Positions 1-8,063 of a stretch of DNA of 38,647 nucleotides are shown in pieces; position 1 is the stretch's first letter, and every line of letters starts with the position of its first letter. This stretch comes from Alphaproteobacteria bacterium. Its GTDB lineage: Bacteria > Pseudomonadota > Alphaproteobacteria > MPNO01 > UBA830. Position numbers and translations under genes: made by a program. The DNA lies in contig JAJEBT010000161.1 in the NCBI GenBank assembly GCA_022822405.1, forward strand, positions 1 through 38,647. Reading direction: 5' to 3'. Below the pieces are notes generated by a model. It was given only the letters and a program-made list of their open reading frames with translations, was not told the DNA's origin and did no database searches.

Positions 1-55
1 GCTGCGTTTCGGCATCGTCGTCGCGCTCCGCTGGAATCGCCCGCGGATCAGTCAT
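1..55 (-). CDS. Possible N-terminus of a gene cut by the window edge
   Basis: An ATG at 55 on the minus strand opens a frame with no stop to the left edge, giving about 18 residues beginning MTDPRAIPAERDDDAETQ. It would be divergent from the dehydrogenase gene at 327. There is no clear ribosome binding site, and a stop-free run this short is common by chance in GC-rich DNA. No family can be assigned. Confidence 0.2.
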   Translation of the reverse strand, partial: MTDPRAIPAERDDDAETQ

Positions 56-288
56 CAAACCGTATGCGAGCGGCATCAAATCGGGGGCGATTGAAGGCGA
101 TATCTGGCGGCAAGTCAAGGGCTCGAAGGCCGGAGAGGATAGAAAAAAATCAGCTATTACAACACTCTATCACACTCTGGGCGACGGACGGCGAGCGATG
201 GCGGAGATTGGCTGCGATGGTATGCGACCCCGGAACAAGTACCGAGTACCCGTTCCCGAGGCGCCTGCAAGAACGAACTTTGTGATAT

Positions 289-309
289 CTTCGCGAAGAC
301 TTCACGAAG
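289..309. promoter_or_regulatory. Tandem palindrome pair upstream of the dehydrogenase gene, possible operator
   Basis: Two near-identical 10-bp palindromes, CTTCGCGAAG (289-298) and CTTCACGAAG (300-309), lie one base apart. They repeat every 11 bp, one helical turn, and end five bases before the Shine-Dalgarno sequence of the dehydrogenase gene. The stretch 56-288 upstream has no credible gene, only an A-rich patch near 140-175. A repressor site controlling the SDR-Rieske pair is a reasonable inference, but no regulator gene for it is visible in the window. Confidence 0.35.
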
Positions 310-326
310 CAGCAGGGAGACCGCAG

Positions 327-1118
327 GTGGACGGATCAACAGAAGCGCGCAGCGCCTTCGCGACGGATGTGCGCGACCGCGTGGTGATCGTTACAGGAGC
401 CGGACAGGGCATCGGCCGCGTTTACGCACGTGAGTTCGCAAATTCCGGCGCGCGCGTCATCGTTGCCGACATCGATGCCGCCAACGCGGAGGCTGCCGCA
501 AGCGGCATAGTCTCCGACGGCGGTCAGGCACATGCCGTTCGGGCCGATGTCGGCGATGCCGGATCGGTGGAGGCGATGGCTGCGGCAGCGCAGGACACCT
601 TCGGGCGGATCGATGTCCTGATCAACAATGCCGCGATCTTCTCCCAGCTCGACCGGCGCGGTTTCGAGGACATTCCGCTTGAGGAATGGAATCAGGTTCT
701 GCACGTCAACGTCACCGGCTCGATGATGTGCGCGCGTGCCGTGCTGCCGGCCATGCGCGCTGCCGGCTGGGGCCGCATCATCAACATTTCCTCCTCCACG
801 GTGCCGCTGGGGCTTCCGGGCTTCATGCACTACGTGACCTCGAAGGCTGCCGTGATCGGCATGACGCGGGCTATGGCGCGTGAGCTTGGTGCCGACGGCA
901 TCACGGTAAACGCGATCATGCCGGGACTGATCGAGACCGAGGTGGAAAATCGCGGAAGAACCGATGCTGTGCGCGAACGGGTCCTCGGCATGCAGTGCGT
1001 CGATTTCCTCGGCCGTCCGAACGATCTGGTCGGCATGCTTCTTTTCCTCGCCTCGCCCGCCAGCGGTTACATGACTGGGCAGTCCGTCGCCGTCGACGGC
1101 GGTTGCGTGCATCTGTAG
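327..1118 (+). CDS. SDR family NAD(P)-dependent oxidoreductase
   Basis: This encodes a 263-residue short-chain dehydrogenase of the classical, FabG-like size. The cofactor motif TGAGQGIG lies at residues 23-30, the NNAA structural motif near 100-103, the catalytic serine in ISSS (about 154-157), and the YxxxK pair is Tyr169 and Lys173. A GTG start at 327 is chosen because AGGGAGA lies six bases upstream and it gives a normal family length. An earlier in-frame ATG at 198 would add 43 residues with no family counterpart. The Rieske oxygenase gene starts only 10 bases downstream, so the two are almost certainly one transcript. The enzyme may oxidise an alcohol or diol linked to the oxygenase product. 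The substrate cannot be told from sequence. Confidence 0.93.
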   Translation: MDGSTEARSAFATDVRDRVVIVTGAGQGIGRVYAREFANSGARVIVADIDAANAEAAASGIVSDGGQAHAVRADVGDAGSVEAMAAAAQDTFGRIDVLINNAAIFSQLDRRGFEDIPLEEWNQVLHVNVTGSMMCARAVLPAMRAAGWGRIINISSSTVPLGLPGFMHYVTSKAAVIGMTRAMARELGADGITVNAIMPGLIETEVENRGRTDAVRERVLGMQCVDFLGRPNDLVGMLLFLASPASGYMTGQSVAVDGGCVHL

Positions 1119-1128
1119 GGAGGACATC

Positions 1129-2163
1129 ATGGCCGGCGGGGACGGACTCTTCGTCAGGAACACATGGTATGTCTGCGCCTGGAGCGACGAGGTCGGTGCC
1201 CGGCCGCTTCAGCGCTGGATCTGCGGCGAGCCCATCGTGCTCTGGCGGCGCTCCGACAACAGGGTGGCGGCGCTGGCGGACCGCTGCCCTCACCGTGACG
1301 CGCCGCTATCGCTGGGCAGCGTCGTGGGCGATGATCTCCAGTGCGGGTATCACGGCCTCCGTTTCGACGCCGACGGCGTCTGCGTTGGCGTGCCGGGCGG
1401 AGAACGTGTTCCGTCGGGGGCCTGCACTCGTGCCTACCCCGTCGTCGAACGCTGGGGGTGGGTCTTCATCTGGCCCGGCAGCGCCGATCTTGCGGATCCG
1501 GCGCTGATTCCCGACTACCACTGGAAGGACGATCCGGCCTGGACCGGCAAGGGCGAGACCCTGCCGGTGAAGGCCGGTTATGGCCTTCTGAGGGACAACC
1601 TGCTTGATCTCTCTCACGCCCATTTCGTTCATCGCCAGACGCTTGCCACCGACGGGGTGATCGAGTTCCCGATCGTGACCGAAGTCCATGACGACCGGCT
1701 GACCGTTCTCCGCGACATGCACGATATTGCCCCGTCGCCGTTTTTCAGGCGAATGGGCGGTTTCACCGGCAATGTCGATCACCGTCAGGAGATCGTGTTC
1801 ACGCCGCCCGGAAATATCGTCATCAAGCTGCGGGTGGCCGACGCGAAACAGGCGAATCACGTCGTCGAGATGCGGGTTCTCAACGCCCTGACGCCTGAAA
1901 CCGAGAACACGAGCCTGTATTTCTGGTCGCTGGTGCGCAACACCAGCCTTGACGACAGCCAGCTTACCGACTGGATGTTCGAGGCGAACCGCAGCACCTT
2001 CGACGAGGATGTCGCGGTCATCGAACCGCAGCAGGCGATGCTGGAGCGGGCCCCGCCGCCGGCCCGCCCGATCCGATGGAGCGTCGACAAGGGCGTGACC
2101 CAGGCGCAGCGCTGGGTTCAGCGCCTGATCGCAGAGGAGGCCGGAAACGCCGGCTCGGTGTAG
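1129..2163 (+). CDS. Aromatic ring-hydroxylating (VanA-like) Rieske oxygenase, alpha subunit
   Basis: This is a 344-residue oxygenase of the class that demethylates or hydroxylates aromatic and related compounds. The N-terminal Rieske [2Fe-2S] domain has Cys53-x-His55 and Cys72-x2-His75. The mononuclear iron site follows at about 156-168 (Asn157, Asp160, His163, His168 in NLLDLSHAHFVH). The length and single-component layout match the vanillate demethylase and dicamba monooxygenase group. A strong AGGGAGGA precedes the ATG at 1129. No ferredoxin reductase (VanB type) is encoded nearby, so electrons must come from elsewhere in the genome. Co-transcription with the dehydrogenase suggests successive oxidation steps on one substrate. 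Confidence 0.92.
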   Translation: MAGGDGLFVRNTWYVCAWSDEVGARPLQRWICGEPIVLWRRSDNRVAALADRCPHRDAPLSLGSVVGDDLQCGYHGLRFDADGVCVGVPGGERVPSGACTRAYPVVERWGWVFIWPGSADLADPALIPDYHWKDDPAWTGKGETLPVKAGYGLLRDNLLDLSHAHFVHRQTLATDGVIEFPIVTEVHDDRLTVLRDMHDIAPSPFFRRMGGFTGNVDHRQEIVFTPPGNIVIKLRVADAKQANHVVEMRVLNALTPETENTSLYFWSLVRNTSLDDSQLTDWMFEANRSTFDEDVAVIEPQQAMLERAPPPARPIRWSVDKGVTQAQRWVQRLIAEEAGNAGSV

Positions 2164-2188
2164 GCCGCCGAGCCCGACCCTGCGGGCC

Positions 2189-2217
2189 TTGACTGCAGCG
2201 GACGTCTGGACTATGCC
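2189..2217 (+). promoter_or_regulatory. Candidate sigma-70 promoter for rpmJ
   Basis: TTGACT (2189-2194) and TATGCC (2212-2217) are separated by 17 bases, between the Rieske gene and rpmJ. The -35 is close to consensus and the -10 weaker. A perfect 12-bp palindrome CCGGTCGACCGG at 2239-2250 sits just downstream, before the rpmJ ribosome binding site. A separate promoter is expected because a ribosomal protein gene should not depend on a catabolic operon. Confidence 0.4.
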
Positions 2218-2272
2218 TCGTGGCCATGTCCAGTGAGACCGGTCGACCGGCCGGTGCCGACGGAGACGAAAC

Positions 2273-2398
2273 ATGAAGATTGTCAACTCGCTCAAGTCCG
2301 CCAAGAAGCGGGACAGGTTCTGCCGGATCGTCCGTCGGCGTGGCCGGGTCTACGTGATCAACAAGCGCAATCCCCGTTTCAAGGCGCGTCAGGGCTGA
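2273..2398 (+). CDS. rpmJ: 50S ribosomal protein bL36
   Basis: A 41-codon gene encodes the small basic protein L36 of the large ribosomal subunit. The start [13 protein letters not shown] and the C-terminal part [20 protein letters not shown] match the longer form of L36 usual in alphaproteobacteria and in the paralogue YkgO. It has only one cysteine (Cys17), so the zinc-binding four-ligand set of the C+ form is absent. GGAG at 2262-2265, seven bases before the ATG, supports the start. It lies between catabolic genes and probably has its own promoter. Confidence 0.95.
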   Translation: MKIVNSLKSAKKRDRFCRIVRRRGRVYVINKRNPRFKARQG

Positions 2399-2406
2399 AG
2401 AACGGA

Positions 2407-2427
2407 CCGGCACCGTCATCTTGCCGG
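2407..2427 (+). terminator. Hairpin just after rpmJ, possible terminator
   Basis: CCGGCA (2407-2412) and TGCCGG (2422-2427) form a perfect six-base stem with a nine-base loop, starting nine bases after the rpmJ stop. There is no T-run after it, so intrinsic termination is uncertain. It may instead protect the rpmJ mRNA end. Confidence 0.35.
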
Positions 2428-2551
2428 AAGCAGATACGTTCGGAACTCTTTCGGTACGCTTCCTGCACCCCCCGAAATCACCCGTACCTGAGACGTGCCG
2501 GCCTGGCCGGAGCCCTTGAGGCCGGTCGGGGTGATCGCAGCCGGAGGTGCC

Positions 2552-3796
2552 ATGGCGCGGCCGGAATGCCTGGAATGCATACGATGCCGGCAGGAATATC
2601 CGCTCGATGCCCTTGACCGGCAGTGCGGCCGGTGCGCGGCTGACGGCGTTGCAAGCAATCTGACGCTTCGCTACCGCGCGGCGAGTGTACCTCGTCGCGA
2701 AGAGCTGGGCGCCATGTCCGGTTCTCTCTGGCGCTACGCCGCGCACCTGCCGCTGGCCGCCGACAAACCCGTCACCCTGGGTGAGGGGATGACCCCGATG
2801 GTTGTGGTGGAGGGCTTTGGCCACGGTCCGATCCGGGTCAAGGACGAATCGCAGAATCCGACCTGGTCGTTCAAGGATCGGCTGGCAACGGTGGCTGTCT
2901 CCTGGGCGCGCGGTACCGGTGCCCGCATGATCGCCACGAGTTCAACGGGCAATGCCGGGGCCGCCGCGGCCGCCTATGCCGCCCGGGCGGGCCTGCCCTG
3001 CGTGGTGCTGACGTCGAAGGGGGCCGCACCGGCGATGGTGTCCCAGATGCGGGCCTACGGCGCCATGGTCGTCGCCGTTCCGGCGATGGACGATCGATGG
3101 CGGGTGCTCTCGCAGGCAGTTCGCGAGCTCGGCTGGTTTCCGACGTCTCCGTTTTTTGGGCCGGCCATTGGCAGCAATCCCATCGGGATCGAAGGCTACA
3201 AGACGCTCGCCTACGAGATTGCTGAACAGTCCGGCTGGCAGGCGCCGGACTGGTGCGTGCTGCCGGTCTGCTACGGCGACGCGCTCTACGGGATGTGGAA
3301 GGGATTCGAGGATATGCGGCGCTGGGGCTGGATCGAGACCTGTCCGCGGCTGGTCGCGGCGGAAGTGTCCGGTTCGCTCGCCGCCGCGGCTGACCACGGC
3401 ATGGACATGCCGCCGGCGATGCCGCGCAACAGCGCGAGCGTTGCTGCCTCGATCGACACGAACCGGGGGACCTACCAGGCGCGGCATGCCCTGAAGGAGT
3501 CAGGCGGGGTCGCCGTGGCGCTTGACGACGGCGCGCTGATCGATGCGCGGGACCGGCTGGCGGCCGGATCCGGGCTGTTGGCAGAAGTGTCTTCGGCGGC
3601 TGCGTTCGCCGCGGTCGACGCGCTCGGCGCAAGCGGCACCATCCTGCCAGGCGACGACGTCGTTGCGGTAATGACCTCCTCGGGCCTCAAGGACTTCGGC
3701 GCGTCCGGTATTCCGCAGCCGGACGCGCCCGAGGCGATGCCGGACCTCGAATCGGTCCTGCGGGTCCTTGACGACGCCTATGGCTGTCGTGGCTGA
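2552..3796 (+). CDS. Threonine synthase-like PLP-dependent enzyme
   Basis: This is a 414-residue fold-type II pyridoxal-phosphate enzyme. An N-terminal zinc-ribbon-like segment has Cys6, Cys9, Cys12, Cys25 and Cys28. The motif KDESQNPTWSFKDR places the PLP lysine at Lys108, and SSTGNAGAAAAAYAA is the substrate/phosphate loop. This build matches the ThrC-related group in archaea and many bacteria that joins a Cys-rich head to the synthase domain. GGAGGT at 2543-2548 fixes the ATG at 2552. Its stop overlaps the next gene, and its neighbours are monooxygenases, not hom or thrB. A biosynthetic role in threonine synthesis is therefore not assured. It could act on another amino acid or a beta-substituted substrate. 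Confidence 0.85.
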   Translation: MARPECLECIRCRQEYPLDALDRQCGRCAADGVASNLTLRYRAASVPRREELGAMSGSLWRYAAHLPLAADKPVTLGEGMTPMVVVEGFGHGPIRVKDESQNPTWSFKDRLATVAVSWARGTGARMIATSSTGNAGAAAAAYAARAGLPCVVLTSKGAAPAMVSQMRAYGAMVVAVPAMDDRWRVLSQAVRELGWFPTSPFFGPAIGSNPIGIEGYKTLAYEIAEQSGWQAPDWCVLPVCYGDALYGMWKGFEDMRRWGWIETCPRLVAAEVSGSLAAAADHGMDMPPAMPRNSASVAASIDTNRGTYQARHALKESGGVAVALDDGALIDARDRLAAGSGLLAEVSSAAAFAAVDALGASGTILPGDDVVAVMTSSGLKDFGASGIPQPDAPEAMPDLESVLRVLDDAYGCRG

Positions 3797-4754
3797 CCTC
3801 GGTATCTCCATCGACGGCTTCTCGCCTGCCCGCGACATTGCGGCGCAGGCCCAGGCCGCGGAAGCCGGCGGCGCGAAGACGCTCTGGATAGCCACCCATC
3901 TCTTCCTGCGCGATCCCGTCGCGCTGGCGGCGACAGCGCTGGCTGCCACGCGGACCCTCAGGGTCGCGCTGATGGCGGTCAGCCCCTACGCGATGCATCC
4001 CGTCCATGCGGCGATGGCAGCGGCAACGCTCGACGAACTTCATCCTGGACGCGTCATCCTGTCCCTTGGCGCCGGCGCCCCGGCGGATCTGGCGGCAGCC
4101 GGAATCGAGCGCCCGCGGCCGCTCGCCACGCTGCGCGAAGCGATCGCCGTCTGCCGCGCGCTGTTTGGCGGCGAGTCCGCCGACCTGGACGGGCAGGTGT
4201 TTCGGGTTGCCGGAAGGCGGCTTGCCGGCGCTCCTTGCTCGGTGCCTATCATGCTTGCCGCGTCGGGCCCGAAAATGCTGGAACTGGCTGGCACCCATGC
4301 CGACGGTGTCGTCATCTCCGGTGCGACATCCGCGCCGTTCGTGCGCTGGTGCCTTGACGTCGTGGAACGTGGCAGGGGGGCGCGGCCTGTTCGGCGGTGC
4401 GGTATAGTCTATGCGCGAATAGGCGACGATGCGCATGCTGTCGGCAACACGATGCGGAGGACCCTGGGATTTATCTTGCGCGGTGAACACCATCGCATGA
4501 ATGTGCGCATGGGCGGTGCAGTCCTCGACCAGTCATCTCTTCGCGAAGCGTATGCGGCCGAGGACTGGGCGCGCGTCGACCGGCTGATCGATGATGACGT
4601 CGTCGCCTCGCACGCCGCTTGTGGCGATGTGGACCATGTTCGGGCCCGCCTGGAAGCCTATGCCGGTGCCGGGCTCGACGAGATCATCCTCAACGGAATC
4701 GCTGAGCCCGAGGCCATTCGTGCAACGCTCAGCGCGGTTGGAACATCTGAATAG
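3780..4754 (+). CDS. LLM class flavin-dependent oxidoreductase (first copy)
   Basis: This 324-residue protein belongs to the luciferase-like monooxygenase family of FMN- or F420-using TIM-barrel enzymes. Family features are the N-terminal strand MAVVADLGISIDGFSP, the segment AGGAKTLWIATHLFLRDP, RTLRVALMAVSPYAMHP, and the LSLGAGAPADL turn. The ATG at 3780 overlaps the end of the threonine synthase-like gene by 17 bases. A TTG at 3768 in the same frame is an alternative start. No strong Shine-Dalgarno is seen, which fits translational coupling. It probably carries out a flavin-dependent oxidation in the same pathway as its neighbours. A second LLM gene of a different subgroup lies at 5299-6306 on the other strand. 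Confidence 0.85.
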   Translation: MAVVADLGISIDGFSPARDIAAQAQAAEAGGAKTLWIATHLFLRDPVALAATALAATRTLRVALMAVSPYAMHPVHAAMAAATLDELHPGRVILSLGAGAPADLAAAGIERPRPLATLREAIAVCRALFGGESADLDGQVFRVAGRRLAGAPCSVPIMLAASGPKMLELAGTHADGVVISGATSAPFVRWCLDVVERGRGARPVRRCGIVYARIGDDAHAVGNTMRRTLGFILRGEHHRMNVRMGGAVLDQSSLREAYAAEDWARVDRLIDDDVVASHAACGDVDHVRARLEAYAGAGLDEIILNGIAEPEAIRATLSAVGTSE

Positions 4755-4766
4755 AGGGAGGAAGCC

Positions 4767-5063
4767 ATGGCAAAGGGGTATTGGGTGAGCTGCTACAGGT
4801 CGATCAGGAATACGGAGGCGCTGGCCGGGTACGCCGAGTTGGCGGGACCGGCGATCACTGCTGCCGGCGGACGGTTTCTGGCGCGCGGCGGCAGGGTCGA
4901 GGCCCGTGAGGCCGGGGTGGCGGAACGGACCGTCATCGTCGAGTTCGACAGCTTTGATACGGCTGTCGCGACATACGAGAGCGACGCGTACAAGGCGGCG
5001 CTCGCGATTCTCGGCGATGCCGTCGAACGCGAAATCAGGATCGTGGAGGGGTTCGACGGCTGA
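4767..5063 (+). CDS. DUF1330 domain-containing protein
   Basis: This is a 98-residue protein of the DUF1330 family, small dimeric ferredoxin-like alpha+beta barrels related to antibiotic-biosynthesis monooxygenases. Typical features are the opening MAKGYWVSCY, a central GGRFLARGG strand, the segment VIVEFDSFDTAVATYES and the SDAYKAAL helix. The start is supported by AGAGGGAGG upstream. It follows the LLM gene by 12 bases and completes the plus-strand run. The biochemical role of the family is unknown. Confidence 0.88.
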   Translation: MAKGYWVSCYRSIRNTEALAGYAELAGPAITAAGGRFLARGGRVEAREAGVAERTVIVEFDSFDTAVATYESDAYKAALAILGDAVEREIRIVEGFDG

Positions 5064-5156
5064 GGAGCCTCGGACAGGGCCGATCTCAAGGCAAGCGACG
5101 AAGTCCTGACGCCCCCCTTCAGGTCCCATTTCGGAAAAATCGGCAGGCCCAACCTC

Positions 5157-5285
5157 ATGGAAGAGAAGACCTTTCACGGGCTTGCCGACCATGGTCCCGA
5201 AGACGGCATCGCGCCGGAAATAGCGGAAAAGCTCGACGAAATCGCCAGCGTGGCCGAAAGCGCGGAGCCTGCGTCCGAGGCATGA
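5157..5285 (+). CDS. Doubtful 42-residue acidic open frame
   Basis: An ATG at 5157 opens 42 codons (MEEKTFHGLADHGPEDGIAP onward), rich in Glu and Ala, ending 13 bases before the 3' end of the opposing LLM gene. It is in frame with DUF1330, and no stop separates it from that gene's TGA at 5061-5063. There is no good ribosome binding site. It may be a small protein, a decayed remnant, or chance. No family is recognised. Confidence 0.2.
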   Translation: MEEKTFHGLADHGPEDGIAPEIAEKLDEIASVAESAEPASEA

Positions 5286-5298
5286 CGGCCTGTACCGG

Positions 5299-6306
5299 TC
5301 AGTCGAGCCGCGGCACGACCTCCTCGGCAAAGATCTGCATCTGGTCGAGGAGTTCACCGACATCGTTTGCCGCGAAATAGAGGCCGAGCAGATGGGTGAC
5401 GCCCGCCTCGCCGAGCAGATTTGCCCGCTCGACCACGTCATCGACGGTACCGATCAGGTTGATGTCCTCGTGACCGAGCGCGCCCTGTTCCCTGAGGGTT
5501 GACCGGCGCAGGGACGTCAGGTGTGCGCACATCTGGGTCCGGTTGAAGCGCTCGAGGGCTTCGCTTCGGGTCCGCCCTATATGGACTATGTACTGGGGGG
5601 CGATGTCGATCTTGCCGAAGTCGCGCCCCTCGGACTCGGCGAGTTCGCGCAATGTCGCGACATCGCTGCGCATCTGGTCGAGATGGACTGCAGCTGGGAG
5701 CCAGCCGTCGCCCCATCTTGCCGTCCGCCGCAGATTGTTGGCGTTGTTGCCGCCGATATAGAAGGGCACGTGGTCCTGTTTCGGCTTCGGATACAGTTCG
5801 ACGTCCCGGTAGGAGAAATATTCTCCTTCGAACGTGGCCACCCGCTGGTTCAGCAGCGCCTGCAGCGCCGGGATGCCCTCGTCGACGATCCTGCCGCGCG
5901 GCATGTCCACGTCCGGCTGCAGGGCCAGGAACTCCTCCCGGTAGGCGCCGATGCCGACGCCGATTTCGAGCCTGCCGCCGGAAAAGTGATCGAGCGTCGC
6001 CAGCTGCTTGGCCGTGACGACGATATCGCGCCGCATGGGAAGGACCAGGATGCCCGTGCCGAAACGGAGCGTGGTCGTTTCGGCGGCGACGAAGGCGTAG
6101 GTCACCAGCGGTTCCCAGAAGCGCGGCGGCGTGTCGAACTCCGCGCGGACATAGTGCTGGGTCGTCATGTGATCGTTGCCCCACACCGAATGATAGCCGA
6201 GCGCCTCGGCGTGGCGTGCGATGCGGATGACGGTCTCGGGATCCGAGAATGGTATCGGATAGGTCAGGCCTTCCATGCCGGTGGGCAGTCCCGCGCTGAC
6301 GCGCAT
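5299..6306 (-). CDS. LLM class flavin-dependent oxidoreductase (second copy)
   Basis: This 335-residue luciferase-like monooxygenase has the F420/FMN subgroup signatures ARHAEALGYHSVWGNDHM near residues 30-47, RFGTGILVLPMR, and DHFSGGRLEIGVGIGAYREEF. The ATG at 6306 has AGGGAGA six bases upstream. It is the last gene of hyuA-hyuB-LLM, 23 bases after hyuB, so it is likely made with the hydantoinase subunits. That pairing suggests an oxidation step before or after opening of a cyclic amide or imide. This is inference from position. The other LLM copy at 3780 is diverged and has different core motifs. Confidence 0.88.
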   Translation of the reverse strand: MRVSAGLPTGMEGLTYPIPFSDPETVIRIARHAEALGYHSVWGNDHMTTQHYVRAEFDTPPRFWEPLVTYAFVAAETTTLRFGTGILVLPMRRDIVVTAKQLATLDHFSGGRLEIGVGIGAYREEFLALQPDVDMPRGRIVDEGIPALQALLNQRVATFEGEYFSYRDVELYPKPKQDHVPFYIGGNNANNLRRTARWGDGWLPAAVHLDQMRSDVATLRELAESEGRDFGKIDIAPQYIVHIGRTRSEALERFNRTQMCAHLTSLRRSTLREQGALGHEDINLIGTVDDVVERANLLGEAGVTHLLGLYFAANDVGELLDQMQIFAEEVVPRLD

Positions 6307-6329
6307 GCAACGTCTCCCTGTGGAACGAA

Positions 6330-8063
6330 CTATGGGTTTCGAAGTCTTGCCGTCGCGGCCTTGTCCACGCCGCCGTCGGCGGCGATCGCGACGCCGTAAC
6401 GGCTGCGAGCAACTTGTCTTGACACCAGACCGGCGCGGACGTCGGCGGCCACGGCGTCCGCATCGCGCGCCATCGCGTCGCCGAGCCCGCCGCCGCCCGG
6501 CATCTCGATCACGACCCGTTCGCCGGTCGGGATGGTCTGGGTCCCCTTGCCGTCGAGTGGGGCTCCCGACGAGAGCCGAACGCCGCCGCCGCCGCCGTCG
6601 CCGCCACCATCACGGCCACGCGGCGGATGGTCGATGCGGTCGAACAGGGCGCTGAAGGCGAACGGTGCATCTTCCAGAAGGCCGAGTTCCATCACCTGGC
6701 CGAGACCGCCCCGATATGTCCCCGGACCACCCGAATCCGGACGGTATTCCTTGCGCCAGACGATCAGCGGCGAGATCGCCTCGGTGACTTCGACCGGCAC
6801 GTTGCGAACGCCGCTCGGGAATGCCGTGGCGGACAGGCCATCCTTGCCCGGCCGCGCTCCGGTACCGCCCGAATGGAAGCTCAGGACCGTGAAGTTCCGG
6901 CTGCCGGCGAGCGCGCGCGGGTCGGCATCGACCCTGCCGGGGCCGCCATAGGCATAGAGATTCCACAGGCAGGACGTACCCTCGGCGGGGACCGCATTGT
7001 CGAGCGCCTGATCGAGGCAGCCGAACACGACATCGGGCAGCATCTGGCCGGTCACGTGACGCACGGCGACCGGCGCAGGATGTTCGGCGGCGAGGATGCA
7101 TCCGGTCGGAGCTGTGATCCGGATCGTCCCGAGCGAACCGGCATTGTTCGGCACCTCGGGAGCGACGATGCATTTCACGCCGAAGGTCGCGTAGGCTTCG
7201 GTGTAGCACAGGGGCACGTTGATCCCGCGCGACGAGAGTCCCGAGGTTCCGGTAAAGTCGACATCGATCCCGTCTTCGCCGATCGTCATTTCGGCGACCA
7301 GATCGACAGGTTCTTCCAGACCGTCGATGCGCATCCTGTTCCTGAATTTGCCGGGCGGAATCCTGCGGATCGCTTCCAGGGCAGCGGCTCTCGACCGCTC
7401 GAGAATATGGCCGCCGAGACGGTCGAGATCGCCGATCGCGAACTCGTCCATCATCTCGACGAGCCGCCTGCAGGCAGTTTCGTTGCAGGCTGCGAGCGAA
7501 TGCAGATCGCCGATCACCTGCACCGGTTCCCGCACGTTGGCGGTGACGATGTCGATCACTGCCTGGTCGACCCGGCCGGCATGCGCAAACCGCATCAGCG
7601 GAATGTACAGCCCTTCCTCATAGATCGTCGTGCCGTCGGCGATCATGCCGCGCCCGCCGATATCGACCACATGGCAGGTGCTGGCGAACAGCGCGACCGG
7701 CCGCCCGGCGCGAAAGCAGGGCGTCAGGAACGTGAAGTCGTGCAAATGGCCGGTACCCTTCCAGGGGTCGTTGGTCAGGAAGATGTCCCCCTCGGTCATT
7801 TCCAGGACCGGGAAGCGGTCGATGAAGTGGCGCACCGACCGCGCCATCGAGTTGACATGTCCGGGCGTGCCGGTCACGGCCTGGGCCAGCATGTTGCCGG
7901 AGACATCGAAGACGCCGGCCGACAGGTCGCCCGCTTCGCGTGTCGATGTGGAGAACCCGGTCCGGACCAGTGTCTGCGCCTGCTCCTCGACGACCGCGAC
8001 CAGACGGTCCCACATGATCTGGAGATGGATCGAGCCCAACGGATCATTGCGGCCGGCGCTCAT
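6330..8063 (-). CDS. hyuB: Hydantoinase B / oxoprolinase family protein
   Basis: This encodes the 577-residue B subunit of the ATP-dependent hydantoinase, 5-oxoprolinase and acetone carboxylase superfamily. Recognisable stretches are STREAGDLSAGVFD, TPGHVNSMARSVRHFI, GDIFLTNDPWKGTGHLHDFT, the mid-protein DFTGTSGLSSRGINVP and the C-terminal RPDSGGPGTYRGGLGQV. The ATG at 8063 overlaps the hyuA stop by one base (TGATG), the usual sign of coupled translation. A GTG one codon upstream is possible. HyuB works with HyuA to open a lactam, imide or hydantoin ring with ATP. A poly-Gly stretch (GGGDGGGGG) near residue 500 is a low-complexity loop of this protein. Confidence 0.94.
   Translation of the reverse strand: MSAGRNDPLGSIHLQIMWDRLVAVVEEQAQTLVRTGFSTSTREAGDLSAGVFDVSGNMLAQAVTGTPGHVNSMARSVRHFIDRFPVLEMTEGDIFLTNDPWKGTGHLHDFTFLTPCFRAGRPVALFASTCHVVDIGGRGMIADGTTIYEEGLYIPLMRFAHAGRVDQAVIDIVTANVREPVQVIGDLHSLAACNETACRRLVEMMDEFAIGDLDRLGGHILERSRAAALEAIRRIPPGKFRNRMRIDGLEEPVDLVAEMTIGEDGIDVDFTGTSGLSSRGINVPLCYTEAYATFGVKCIVAPEVPNNAGSLGTIRITAPTGCILAAEHPAPVAVRHVTGQMLPDVVFGCLDQALDNAVPAEGTSCLWNLYAYGGPGRVDADPRALAGSRNFTVLSFHSGGTGARPGKDGLSATAFPSGVRNVPVEVTEAISPLIVWRKEYRPDSGGPGTYRGGLGQVMELGLLEDAPFAFSALFDRIDHPPRGRDGGGDGGGGGVRLSSGAPLDGKGTQTIPTGERVVIEMPGGGGLGDAMARDADAVAADVRAGLVSRQVARSRYGVAIAADGGVDKAATARLRNP

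Noticed and set aside
64..285. Short plus-strand open frame before the dehydrogenase
   Set aside because: There is no ribosome binding site, its composition is unlike a protein, and it overlaps the likely control region.
2239..2250. Perfect palindrome CCGGTCGACCGG before rpmJ
   Set aside because: A single GC-rich 12-bp palindrome is expected by chance in such a genome. It is noted under the promoter but not claimed as an operator.
6530..6625. Run of GCCGCC/CCGTCG triplets, considered as a repeat
   Set aside because: It encodes the poly-Gly loop of HyuB and is explained by that protein's low complexity.
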